DNA of 64,000 nucleotides from Thalassolituus alkanivorans (GTDB lineage Bacteria; Pseudomonadota; Gammaproteobacteria; Pseudomonadales; Oceanobacteraceae), in assembly GCF_020447205.1 (NCBI RefSeq), contig NZ_JAJAEL010000035.1, positions 382,304 through 446,303 of the forward strand, written 5' to 3'. The stretch's first letter is position 1, and every line of letters starts with the position of its first letter. Below the pieces are notes generated by a model. That model was not told the origin of the DNA, searched no databases, and worked only from the letters and a program-made list of their open reading frames with translations. Shown here in pieces: positions 48,089-56,863 of this stretch. The translations under genes and the position numbers were made by a program.

Positions 48089-49339
48089 ATGCCCCTCACA
48101 GGCAATGCTGAGCGGCAGGCACTGTTGGCTGCACTGGAAGCCCGTACCGGCAGTATGATCGATACTCTGCGGGCGTTATGTGAAATCAACTCCGGCAGCC
48201 GCCACCTGAGCGGCATCCGTCAGGTACAGGCTGGCCTGCATCAGCTGTTTGCACCGCTATCCGATACGGTGGAATACCGTGAACTGGCGCCCCTCAGCCA
48301 GATTGCCGACAACGGCAGCCTGCTCGAATCACCCTGCGCACCGATGCAGATCTTCCGCGCCCGCCCCGACGCCGCGCTGCAGATTCTGTTTACCGGCCAC
48401 AGCGATACCGTCTTTCCCGCCAACAGCGCGTTTAACCAATGCGAAATCCGCGCTGACCGCCTGCACGGCCCCGGCACCGCCGATATGAAAGGCGGACTGG
48501 TCATGCTGGCCGAAGCCCTGCACTGGCTGCAGCAGTCGCCATTAAAAGAACATTTTGGTTTTACTCTCGCCATATCTCCCGACGAAGAAATCGGCTCACC
48601 TTCCTCTGCGCCGGTATTGGCCGAACTGGCCGCACAGGCCCATGTCGGTATGACCTACGAACCGGCGCTGGAAGACGGCACTCTGGCCGGAGCGCGCAAA
48701 GGCAGCGGCAACTTTACCCTCAGCGCCCGTGGCCACAGCACCCATGCCGGACGCGATTTCTTTTCCGGCCGCAATGCCGTACTGGCCATTGCCGATGCCG
48801 CACAACAACTGGCACAGCTCAGCGATCAGCAACAGGGCATCACCGTCAACATTGGCCAGATCAGCGGTGGCGGCGCGGTGAATGTGGTACCGGATCAATG
48901 TATCTGCCGGTTTAATGTCCGCATGGATGAAGCCTCACAGATGGCCGTGCTTGAACAACAGATGCAGCAGATCGTGCAAAAAGTGCAGACCAGCAGTGGC
49001 TGCGAGCTGACCCTGCACGGCCACTTTAACCGCCCGCCCAAGCCGATGAACGAACGCCAGCAGGCGCTGTTCAGCCTGCTGCATGAATGCGGTGCTGAGC
49101 TGGGGCTGGATATCCGCTGGGTCGCCACCGGCGGTTGCTGCGAAGGCAATAATCTCGCCGCCGCCGGTCTCGCTAATATTGATACCCTCGGGGTGCGCGG
49201 TGCCAATATTCATACCGAACAGGAATACGCCTGCACCGACAGTTTTGCCGAACGCGCGGCGCTGACGGTGGTCTTTATCGAAAAGCTGATTCAACGGAAG
49301 CTGTCTACCCCTGACAAGGAGAACCCCGCCTTATGCTGA
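48089..49339 (+). CDS. M20-family metallopeptidase/deacylase at the head of the ast operon
   Basis: A 416-residue zinc hydrolase of the carboxypeptidase G2-like M20 group. Metal and catalytic residues: His104 (GHSDTVF), Asp132 (TADMKGG), Glu166 and Glu167 (DEE), Glu191 and a late His in IHTEQEY. AGGAGG lies 6 bases before ATG 48089 (an upstream ATG at 48074 has no ribosome site). Its end overlaps astA by 7 bases (ATGCTGA), so the gene is part of the arginine operon. M20 enzymes cut amide bonds of N-acyl amino acids, and this one could remove succinyl from succinylglutamate, the job of AstE, which belongs to another family and is absent here. That role is inferred from position. Confidence 0.85.
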   Translation: MPLTGNAERQALLAALEARTGSMIDTLRALCEINSGSRHLSGIRQVQAGLHQLFAPLSDTVEYRELAPLSQIADNGSLLESPCAPMQIFRARPDAALQILFTGHSDTVFPANSAFNQCEIRADRLHGPGTADMKGGLVMLAEALHWLQQSPLKEHFGFTLAISPDEEIGSPSSAPVLAELAAQAHVGMTYEPALEDGTLAGARKGSGNFTLSARGHSTHAGRDFFSGRNAVLAIADAAQQLAQLSDQQQGITVNIGQISGGGAVNVVPDQCICRFNVRMDEASQMAVLEQQMQQIVQKVQTSSGCELTLHGHFNRPPKPMNERQQALFSLLHECGAELGLDIRWVATGGCCEGNNLAAAGLANIDTLGVRGANIHTEQEYACTDSFAERAALTVVFIEKLIQRKLSTPDKENPALC

Positions 49340-50379
49340 TTGTCCGGCCGGCCATCGCCGCTGATGTACACGACCTGCTGGAGCTGGCAGAAAAAGCCGG
49401 TGAAGGTATGACTTCTCTGCCGCAGGACGAAGGTGCCCTGCTCGACCGGATTCAGCTGTCCTGTGACAGCTTCGAACGTCAGGACAAACACCGCGACGAC
49501 TTCTTTTTTCTGGTGATGGAAGACAGCCGCCACAACAAGGTGGTCGGCACCGCCGGCGTACACGCCATGACCGGTGCGCGTCAGGCGTTCTATGCCTACC
49601 GTCTGATGAGCCTGACCCACCATTCCCACTCGCTGAATAAGCAGGTCCGCAGCCAGCTGCTGCACCTGACCAACGACTACACCGACTGCTCCGAAGTCGG
49701 CGCACTGTTTCTTGACCCCACCTACCGTGGCAACGGCCACTGGCTGGCACGCTCGCGTTATCTGCTGATGGGTCTGTTTGCCGGACGCTTCGCCGAGTCG
49801 GTTATCGCCGAGCTGCGCGGCTGGACCGACGAACAGGGCAACAGCCCGTTCTGGGATGCCATTGGCCGCCACTTTTTTCAGATGGAATTCGATGAGGCCG
49901 ATACCCTGTGTGGCATCGGCTCTAATCAGTTTATTACCGAGCTGATGCCCAAATACCCGATCTATACCAGCCTGCTGCCGGAAGCGGCACAGGCCGTTAT
50001 CGGCAAGCCCGCCGACGCCGGCCGGCGCGCCAAACAACTGCTGGAACTGGAAGGTTTCAGCTACGACCGGGTGGTGGATATCTTCGACGCCGGGCCATTG
50101 ATGCGCGCCGAGCTGAGCAATATCCGCAGCGTGCGCGCTATCCGCCAGCTGAGCAGTGCGCTCTGCGCCGACACCAGCGACGATGAAGACGCCGATGACA
50201 GTCAGTCGCTGATCATCGCCAACCCCAGCTGGCAGCAGTTCCGCGTGATCTGTACCGAAGCGCAACTGATAGCGCAAAACGGCCAGCAGCGGCTGGCTCT
50301 GAGCGCCAGTGCATTGGGTCATCTGGGCGTACAACCCGGCCAGCCACTGGCCTTTATTCCGGAACAGCTGGGGGCATGA
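49333..50379 (+). CDS. astA: Arginine N-succinyltransferase
   Basis: First enzyme of the AST route: transfers succinyl from succinyl-CoA to the alpha-amino group of arginine. 348 residues, close to the usual 340, beginning MLIVRPAIAADVHDLLELA, with the GTAGVHA segment and FLDPTYRGNGHWLARSRYLL. Only one subunit gene is present, as in enterics; Pseudomonas has two. AGGAG lies about 11 bases upstream. Its stop overlaps astD (ATGA). Confidence 0.96.
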   Translation: MLIVRPAIAADVHDLLELAEKAGEGMTSLPQDEGALLDRIQLSCDSFERQDKHRDDFFFLVMEDSRHNKVVGTAGVHAMTGARQAFYAYRLMSLTHHSHSLNKQVRSQLLHLTNDYTDCSEVGALFLDPTYRGNGHWLARSRYLLMGLFAGRFAESVIAELRGWTDEQGNSPFWDAIGRHFFQMEFDEADTLCGIGSNQFITELMPKYPIYTSLLPEAAQAVIGKPADAGRRAKQLLELEGFSYDRVVDIFDAGPLMRAELSNIRSVRAIRQLSSALCADTSDDEDADDSQSLIIANPSWQQFRVICTEAQLIAQNGQQRLALSASALGHLGVQPGQPLAFIPEQLGA

Positions 50380-51818
50380 TGAGCCTGTTAATCAATGGCC
50401 AGTGGCTTGCCGGTGAAGGCCCGGAATTTGAATCCTTAAACCCGGCCGACGCTACACCGGTCTGGCGTAAGGCCAGCGCCAGCGCCGCTCAGGTTGCTGC
50501 TGCCGTTGCCGCCGCCCGCACCGCCCAACCGGCCTGGGCCGCTCTGGGTTTTGAGCCGCGCCTGCAGATACTGCAGGCCTTCGCCACACAGCTACAACAA
50601 CAGCAGGAGGCTTTGGCCGGCACCATCAGCCTCGAAACCGGCAAACCGCACTGGGAAGCCCTGACCGAAGTCAGCGCCATGATCAACAAGGTTGATATCA
50701 GCATCCGCGCCTATCAGCAGCGCACCGGCAACAACCAGCCCGGTCTGCAGCATCATGCCCACGGCGTCATGGCCGTATTCGGCCCTTATAATTTTCCCGG
50801 CCACCTGCCCAATGGCCATATTGTGCCGGCGCTGCTGGCGGGCAACACCCTGGTCTTTAAACCCAGCGAAGAGACGCCGTTATGCGCCGAAAAAACCGCA
50901 GAACTGTGGCAGGCCGCCGGTCTTCCGGCCGGCGTACTGAATCTTCTGCAGGGCGGGCGTGAGGTTGGCGAAGCTCTGGCGCAGCAGCCGATTGATGGCC
51001 TGCTGTTTACCGGCTCCTCCAATACCGGGCGCCTGCTGCACCAGCAATTTGGCGGCCGTCCGGAAGTGCTTTTGGCGCTGGAGATGGGTGGCAACAATCC
51101 GTTAATTGTCGATGGTAACGTGCATGCGCAACACGCCGCCGAGCTGATTGTACGCAGCGCCTTTGTCAGTGCCGGGCAACGCTGCACCTGCGCCCGGCGC
51201 CTGATTCTGACGGGCACAGCCGCGCAGTGCGACGCCATCGTAAAGGCACTGCTGGCAGTCTGTGCGCGGCTGATTCTGCAACCAAAGGGCGATGAGCAGG
51301 CGTTTTACGGGCCGCTAATCAGCGCCCGTGCGCAGCAGCAATTGCTGGCCGCGCAACAACAGTTAATCAGCCTCGGCGGAAAAGCATTACTGAGTATGAG
51401 CGCCATTGGCAGCGCCGGTTTTTTACTGTCGCCTGGGCTGATCGATATGACCGGCGCGCAGCCCGCGCCGGATGAAGAATGGTTCGGCCCGCTGCTGCAG
51501 CTGTACCGCACGACCCGCTTTGACGACGCCATCAGACTGGCCAACAACAGCCGCTTTGGTCTGGCCGCTGGTTTAATCAGCGATGATCCACAACAGCAGC
51601 AGCAGTTCCGCGCGCAGATCCGCGCCGGGGTTATCAGCATCAACGCACCGACCGCCGGAGCCTCCAGCGCACTGCCGTTCGGCGGTATCGGTGCCAGTGG
51701 CAACCACCGCCCCAGCGCCTTCTATGCCGCCGATTACTGCGCCTGGCCACAGGCCATCAGCAGTGGCCCGTTAACCCACGATTACGTTTCCCCTTCAGGT
51801 ACAGGTTTCCGTCCATGA
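50376..51818 (+). CDS. astD: Succinylglutamate-semialdehyde dehydrogenase
   Basis: Oxidises N-succinylglutamate semialdehyde with NAD, the fourth AST step. 480 residues with an aldehyde-dehydrogenase fold: GPYNFPGHLPNGH, FTGSSNTGR, LEMGGNNPLIVD and the catalytic cysteine in SAGQRCTCARR. A second ATG follows at 50379; both overlap the astA stop. It overlaps astB downstream by ATGA. Confidence 0.96.
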   Translation: MMSLLINGQWLAGEGPEFESLNPADATPVWRKASASAAQVAAAVAAARTAQPAWAALGFEPRLQILQAFATQLQQQQEALAGTISLETGKPHWEALTEVSAMINKVDISIRAYQQRTGNNQPGLQHHAHGVMAVFGPYNFPGHLPNGHIVPALLAGNTLVFKPSEETPLCAEKTAELWQAAGLPAGVLNLLQGGREVGEALAQQPIDGLLFTGSSNTGRLLHQQFGGRPEVLLALEMGGNNPLIVDGNVHAQHAAELIVRSAFVSAGQRCTCARRLILTGTAAQCDAIVKALLAVCARLILQPKGDEQAFYGPLISARAQQQLLAAQQQLISLGGKALLSMSAIGSAGFLLSPGLIDMTGAQPAPDEEWFGPLLQLYRTTRFDDAIRLANNSRFGLAAGLISDDPQQQQQFRAQIRAGVISINAPTAGASSALPFGGIGASGNHRPSAFYAADYCAWPQAISSGPLTHDYVSPSGTGFRP

Positions 51819-53224
51819 ACACCCAAACTGCCCAGACTGCTCAGGAACAACAGGAACAGGAACAACAGGCTCAACAGACCGTGCAGGAAGTTAACTTTGA
51901 CGGGCTGATCGGCCCGACTCACCATTACGGCGGTCTTGCCAGCGGTAATCTGGCCTCCAGCCGCAATGCCCTGAGCCGTTCCAGTCCGAAACAGGCGGCG
52001 TTGCAGGGGCTGGAGAAAATGCGCACGCTGCTGAACATGGGTTATCCACAGGGCTTTATGCCACCGCAGATGCGTCCCGACCTGAACGTGCTGCGCCGCC
52101 TTGGCTTCAGCGGCAGCGATCACCAGCTGCTGAACCGCGCTGCGAAAGAAGCTCCGGCGCTGTTGTCGATGGTGTATTCCGCCTCCTCCATGTGGGCCGC
52201 CAATGCCGCTACCGTCACACCATCCGCCGACAGCAACGACGGCCGGGTGCACTTTACCCCGGCCAACCTGCTCACCACCGCCCACCGCGCCATCGAACAT
52301 GAACAGACCTTCATTACTTTAAATGCCATGTTCCCTGATAAAGAACGCTTTGCCGTGCATCCGGCGTTACCGGCGATTCACCGCTTTGCCGACGAAGGTG
52401 CGGCCAACCACACCCGCCTGAGTGCCGATTATCAGAGCCCCGGGGTAGGCTTATTTGTTTATGGCCGTGATACCAATACCGATCTCGCCGCGCTGACGTT
52501 TCCGGCACGACAAAGCCGTGAAGCCTGCGAAGCCATCGCCCGCCAGCACGGATTGCGCCATGCCGTTTTTTTACAGCAGAGCCGTCATGCGATTAATGCC
52601 GGTGCGTTTCATAACGATGTAGTGGCCGTCGGTAACGGGCCACTGCTGTTTTTTCATGAGCAGGCTTACGAAGACAAAGCGCGCGACCGCGCCTTCAGTG
52701 AATTAAATCAGTGGCTGCCACTGCAAAGCCTGTGCGTACCAGCCAGCAAAGTCAGCCTCAGTGACGCCATCAGCAGTTATTTATTTAACAGCCAGCTGCT
52801 GGCCGCCATTAACGCTGACGGCAGCGCCGATATGAACAACATGTGTTTAATTGCCCCTTCAGAATGCGCCGATAATCAGGCCGTAAAAACCTATCTGAAT
52901 GAACTGCTGACGGATAACAGCCAGCCTATCCGTCAGGTGCAGTTTGTTGATGTGCGCCAGAGTATGAGCAACGGTGGTGGCCCGGCCTGCTTACGTTTGC
53001 GGGTGATATTAACGGCCCGCGAACGGGCGGCGGTAAATCCGGCCTTTATGCTCAGCGACGAAAAAATCAATAGCTTACAGGATTGGGTAAAACGCCATTA
53101 CCGCGACGAATTAGTACCTGCGGATCTGGCCGACCCAGCCCTGTTTGATGAATCAAAGAATGCTCTGGACGAGCTGACACAGATGCTCGGACTGGGAAGT
53201 TTTTATGGTTTTCAGCAAGCATAA
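51815..53224 (+). CDS. astB: N-succinylarginine dihydrolase
   Basis: Second AST enzyme: releases ammonia and carbon dioxide from succinylarginine. 469 residues, about 20 more than E. coli AstB, because of an N-terminal extension rich in Gln, Thr and Ala (residues 3-23) before the conserved VNFDGLIGPTHHYGGLA. The catalytic cysteine is in NGGGPACLRLRV near 390. Coupled to astD by ATGA. Neither astC nor astE follows in this operon. Confidence 0.96.
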   Translation: MNTQTAQTAQEQQEQEQQAQQTVQEVNFDGLIGPTHHYGGLASGNLASSRNALSRSSPKQAALQGLEKMRTLLNMGYPQGFMPPQMRPDLNVLRRLGFSGSDHQLLNRAAKEAPALLSMVYSASSMWAANAATVTPSADSNDGRVHFTPANLLTTAHRAIEHEQTFITLNAMFPDKERFAVHPALPAIHRFADEGAANHTRLSADYQSPGVGLFVYGRDTNTDLAALTFPARQSREACEAIARQHGLRHAVFLQQSRHAINAGAFHNDVVAVGNGPLLFFHEQAYEDKARDRAFSELNQWLPLQSLCVPASKVSLSDAISSYLFNSQLLAAINADGSADMNNMCLIAPSECADNQAVKTYLNELLTDNSQPIRQVQFVDVRQSMSNGGGPACLRLRVILTARERAAVNPAFMLSDEKINSLQDWVKRHYRDELVPADLADPALFDESKNALDELTQMLGLGSFYGFQQA

Positions 53225-53243
53225 TAAACGCTGAAAATAACTG

Positions 53244-53266
53244 GCGCGGCTATGAATATGCCGCGC
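53244..53266. terminator. Hairpin between astB and fumC
   Basis: GCGCGGC and GCCGCGC pair around a nine-base loop, followed by ATATTTAAACGTTTATTT. The tail is only partly T-rich, so it is a weak bidirectional terminator for two convergent genes. Confidence 0.5.
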
Positions 53267-53278
53267 ATATTTAAACGT

Positions 53279-54652
53279 TTATTTGCCTGTTAACAGTTTA
53301 GGCTCAAGCAAACGCTCCAGCTCTTCCCGGCTTAAATCGGTATGTTCCAGTGCTACATCAATCACCGGCCGGTTTTCTTTATACGCCTGCTTGGCGATTT
53401 CAGCGGCTTTTAAATAACCAATCACCGGATTTAATGCTGCTACCAGAATCGGATTACGCGCCAGCGCTTTATTCAGATTATCTTCGTTTACCTTAAAACC
53501 ACTGATAGCGTTATCGGCCAGTAAACGGCTGACATTGGCCAGCAGGCTCAGACTTTCACACAGATTACGCGCCACCAGTGGCAGCATGACATTTAACTCG
53601 AAATTACCGGACTGACCGGCAATGGTAATCGCGCTGTCGTTACCGATCACCTGCGCACAGACCATAGCCACCGCTTCCGGAATTACCGGATTTACTTTGC
53701 CTGGCATAATAGACGAGCCGGGCTGCAGTGCCGGTAATTCAATTTCGCCCAATCCGGCCAATGGCCCTGAATTCATCCAGCGTAAATCATTGGCGATTTT
53801 CATTAACGAAACCGCACAGGTTTTTAACTGGCCCGACAAGGCCACAGCAATATCCTGAGTAGCAATATGAGTAAAGGGATTGTCTGCCGGAGTAAAAATC
53901 GTACCGGTTAATACCGACAATTCGGCACAGAACGCACCGGCAAACTGTGCATGGGCATTCACCCCGGTACCGATGGCGGTACCGCCCTGTGCCAGTGACT
54001 GAATCGCCGGCTGCTGCATTTTTAAGGCGTGAATATTCTGCGCAATCTGTGTAGCCCAGCTGTTCAGGCTCTGATCCATACGCAACGGCATGGCATCCAT
54101 TAAATGGGTGCGACCGGTTTTAACAATATGCGCAAGACTCACGGCTTTGCGTTCGATACTTTGCTGCAGATGCTCCAGCGCCGGTAATAATTGCTGCTGC
54201 AACAATAAAGCGGCACTGATATGAATCGCCGAGGGAATGCTGTCGTTACTGCTCTGTCCGGCATTAACGTGATCGTTCGGGCTGACCGTTTTCTGCAGAG
54301 TGCGTGCAGCCAGCGTGGCCAGAACTTCGTTGGCATTCATATTGGAGCTGGTGCCGGAACCGGTCTGAAATACGTCCAGCGGAAAATGCTGCATCATGTC
54401 AGGACTCTGCAGCAACGACTGCACCGCCTGTTCAATGGCGACGGCGATATCCTGATCCAGTTCGCCCAGCTTACTGTTGGCGCGCGCAGCGGCGGCTTTT
54501 ACCAGTAACAGTGCACGGATAAATGGCTCGGGCAGAGTCTGACCACTGACCGGAAAATTATTGATCGCCCGCTGGGTCTGGGCACCGTAGAGAGCATCAG
54601 CCGGTACCTGTAACTCGCCCATGCTGTCGCGTTCGCTGCGGAAGTCACTCAT
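53279..54652 (-). CDS. fumC: Fumarate hydratase, class II
   Basis: Iron-independent tetrameric fumarase of the citric-acid cycle, converting fumarate to malate; it can take up succinate-derived carbon from the neighbouring AST route. 457 residues with SGTSSNMNANEV, TGRTHLMDAMPL and the signature GSSIMPGKVNP. AGGA precedes the ATG. Convergent with astB. Confidence 0.95.
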   Translation of the reverse strand: MSDFRSERDSMGELQVPADALYGAQTQRAINNFPVSGQTLPEPFIRALLLVKAAAARANSKLGELDQDIAVAIEQAVQSLLQSPDMMQHFPLDVFQTGSGTSSNMNANEVLATLAARTLQKTVSPNDHVNAGQSSNDSIPSAIHISAALLLQQQLLPALEHLQQSIERKAVSLAHIVKTGRTHLMDAMPLRMDQSLNSWATQIAQNIHALKMQQPAIQSLAQGGTAIGTGVNAHAQFAGAFCAELSVLTGTIFTPADNPFTHIATQDIAVALSGQLKTCAVSLMKIANDLRWMNSGPLAGLGEIELPALQPGSSIMPGKVNPVIPEAVAMVCAQVIGNDSAITIAGQSGNFELNVMLPLVARNLCESLSLLANVSRLLADNAISGFKVNEDNLNKALARNPILVAALNPVIGYLKAAEIAKQAYKENRPVIDVALEHTDLSREELERLLEPKLLTGK

Positions 54653-54772
54653 GCTGTATTCCTATGTCATTAATACGGTCTGTATCCTTTGACAATAAAG
54701 AAGCAGAGCCTGCTCGGCCAATACTGATTGGTTATCAGCCCGATAAGAATAACGCTGAGCCGCGTTGCCATA

Positions 54773-54874
54773 CCCACAGAACAATCAGTCCCACAGAACA
54801 ATCAGTCCCACAGAACAATCAGTCCCACAGAACAATCAGTCCCACAGAACAATCAGCCCCACAGAACGATCAGG
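54773..54874. repeat. Six tandem copies of a 17-bp unit
   Basis: The unit CCCACAGAACAATCAGT occurs at 54773, 54790, 54807, 54824 (identical), 54841 (last base C) and 54858 (two changes). The unit length is not a multiple of three, so the repeat is not a coding one. The last copy reaches into the LysR stop codon. Confidence 0.93.
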
Positions 54875-55760
54875 GCCGCAACACATCCTGCTGCCAGTGC
54901 TCCGCAGCAAAATCAATAAAGGCACGGATAACCGGCTGCTGATAACTGCGCGATAAATACACCGCCCACAAGGCATGTTGCGGCAGCGGATAGTCTTCCA
55001 GCAACGGTTCTAATGCCCCACTGACCAGCAACGGATTGCCGAGGTCACAGGGCAGCCGGGCAATACCCATGCCCCTGCAGGCGGCACGCACCAGCACGCC
55101 CATATCATTGGCGAACAGGCTGCCGTTCACCTCCTGCTCCAGCAGCTGACCGTTATGCAGAAACTGCCAGCGCTGCTGCACCAGATGAATCAGACAGTTG
55201 TGGCTGGCCAGATCCGCCGGTGTTACCGGCTTGCCGTAACGGGCCAGATAGTCCGGGCTGGCACAGAGCATGGAATCCACCGCCATCAGCCGCCGGGCAA
55301 TCAGGCTGTCATCCGGCTGCACGGTATAACGCAGGGCAATATCGACCCGCTCGTCCACCAGTTGGGCATTTTTATCCGACAGCAACAGGTGAAAACGCAC
55401 CTGCGGATGCTGGGCGCTGAAGCGTTCAATCAGATCCAGCAGCAGGTTCTGACCCAGGCCAATCGGGCTGGCAATGCGGATATCGCCCACCAGCTCGGCC
55501 GTATGCAGCCGCGCGCGGCTCTCCAGTTCGGCGGCTTCGCTGAGAATGCGCTCGCAGTAACGCAAGGCTTCTTCGCCGGCACCGGTCAGACTGGCCCTGC
55601 GCGTGGTGCGGTGCAGCAGGCGCAGTTGCAGCCAGTCTTCCAGCTCCTGTACATCGCGGCTGACACGCAGCCGGCTCTGGCCAAGCTGCTCAGCCGCTGC
55701 GGTAAAACTGCCGCAGGCGGCGACTTCAACAAAACTGCGCATGGCATTGAGTTTATCCAC
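54870..55760 (-). CDS. LysR-type transcriptional regulator
   Basis: A 296-residue regulator: N-terminal winged helix-turn-helix (MRSFVEVAACGSFTAAAEQL and LEDWLQLRLLHRTTRRASLT) and a C-terminal effector-binding domain (90-296). It begins at a GTG (55760) with AAGGGG upstream. It is divergent from the NAD(P)-binding oxidoreductase gene, its probable target, with 130 bases between. The stop lies in the 17-bp repeat. Confidence 0.92.
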   Translation of the reverse strand: MDKLNAMRSFVEVAACGSFTAAAEQLGQSRLRVSRDVQELEDWLQLRLLHRTTRRASLTGAGEEALRYCERILSEAAELESRARLHTAELVGDIRIASPIGLGQNLLLDLIERFSAQHPQVRFHLLLSDKNAQLVDERVDIALRYTVQPDDSLIARRLMAVDSMLCASPDYLARYGKPVTPADLASHNCLIHLVQQRWQFLHNGQLLEQEVNGSLFANDMGVLVRAACRGMGIARLPCDLGNPLLVSGALEPLLEDYPLPQHALWAVYLSRSYQQPVIRAFIDFAAEHWQQDVLRP

Positions 55761-55890
55761 AGCCGCCCCTTATTTGATCAGTATCAGATACAAACACGAT
55801 CATATACGAATATTTATCGCCACACACCGAACCAATAGACTGGTCGCATTCAAACACAGATAACCACTTTCAAACACAAGAGGACAGATT

Positions 55891-56532
55891 ATGAAACTTG
55901 CCATTATTGGTGCGACCGGCTGGATTGGTTCAACTCTGGTAGCAGAGGCACAAAGCCGCGGCCACGACGCCATCGCCATTGCCCGTGACAGCAGCAACAT
56001 TGCGGCGACGGGTGTGGAAAAACGCAGCCTCGACCTGACAGCCGGCGACAGCGCCAGCATCGCTGCGGCAGTTGCCGGTGCCGATCTGGTCATCGCCAGC
56101 ATCGGCGGCCGTGCCGCCGGTAACCATGAGATTGTTGCGGCGTCAGCCCAGCGTCTGCTCAGCGAATTACCGGCAGCCGGGGTTAATCGTCTGCTCTGGG
56201 TCGGCGGTGCCGGCAGTCTGGAAGTTGCGCCTGGCGTCACTCTGTTATCGCTGCCGGAATTCCCACAAGCGTATAAAGATGAAGCTACAGCTCAGGGGGA
56301 AGCGCTGGCGGTATTCCGCAACAGCCACAGCGCCATGAACTGGACCTTTATCAGCCCGGCGGCAGAAATTTTCCCCGGTGAGCGCAGCGGCAACTACCGC
56401 ACCGGCGGTGACAGTCTGGTCAGCGATGCTGAAGGTAACAGCCGTATTTCAGTACAGGATTATGCCGTGGCAATGATTGATGAAGCCGAAAATAATGCTC
56501 ATCCAAAACAGCGGATTGGTGTTGCTTACTGA
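55891..56532 (+). CDS. NAD(P)-binding Rossmann-fold oxidoreductase (NmrA-like)
   Basis: A 213-residue protein with an atypical short-chain dehydrogenase fold: the GATGWIGS nucleotide loop near residue 8, then VVIA-like strand DLVIASIGG and LLWVGGAGSLEV. Such proteins reduce small quinone- or flavin-like substrates or act as redox sensors. GAGGACAGATT precedes the ATG. Its divergent LysR partner suggests induction by an unidentified small molecule. Confidence 0.82.
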   Translation: MKLAIIGATGWIGSTLVAEAQSRGHDAIAIARDSSNIAATGVEKRSLDLTAGDSASIAAAVAGADLVIASIGGRAAGNHEIVAASAQRLLSELPAAGVNRLLWVGGAGSLEVAPGVTLLSLPEFPQAYKDEATAQGEALAVFRNSHSAMNWTFISPAAEIFPGERSGNYRTGGDSLVSDAEGNSRISVQDYAVAMIDEAENNAHPKQRIGVAY

Positions 56533-56543
56533 GAGTAGTAACC

Positions 56544-56577
56544 AAAATAAAAGGAGGCTTTGCCTCCTTTTATTTTT
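56544..56577 (+). terminator. Terminator after the oxidoreductase gene
   Basis: A perfect 15-bp stem (AAAATAAAAGGAGGC and complement) with a TTT loop and a T-rich right arm. Confidence 0.9.
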
Positions 56578-56863
56578 CCATTAATTACCTGCGGTTTGTC
56601 TGAAAAAATCCGTAAAAAACACCTCATAACCAGCTTTAATTTTCACTTATTTTCGCTGGCCTTTATCAACAACTTTGCGTAACCACAGGTTGTGCCCGGT
56701 AACCTCCGGTAACAGCCGCGATAAAAAAACAGGAAACTTGTTACGCCTTTGTAGCCGCACTGCCGATTGTCATAAAACCTTCATATTTCCCGCCTAAAAG
56801 CTGCATCCGTAACCTCTATTCTTTCCTCAGACTTTCTGAACTCTTTTAAATACGGGTACCTAC
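56578..56863. other. Intergenic region before the chemoreceptor gene
   Basis: 286 bases (331 counting the terminator), moderately A/T-rich, which should hold the chemoreceptor promoter. I see no clear sigma-28 box, hairpin or RNA gene. Confidence 0.4.

Noticed and set aside
49291-50334. Antisense frame opposite astA
   Set aside because: astA is unmistakable on the other strand.
54773-54874. CRISPR array
   Set aside because: The copies are directly adjacent, without spacers, and no cas gene is near.
54664-54956. Open plus-strand frames through the 17-bp repeats
   Set aside because: The repeat has no stop in any plus frame, so openness is automatic; the unit is not a multiple of three and no ribosome site precedes it.
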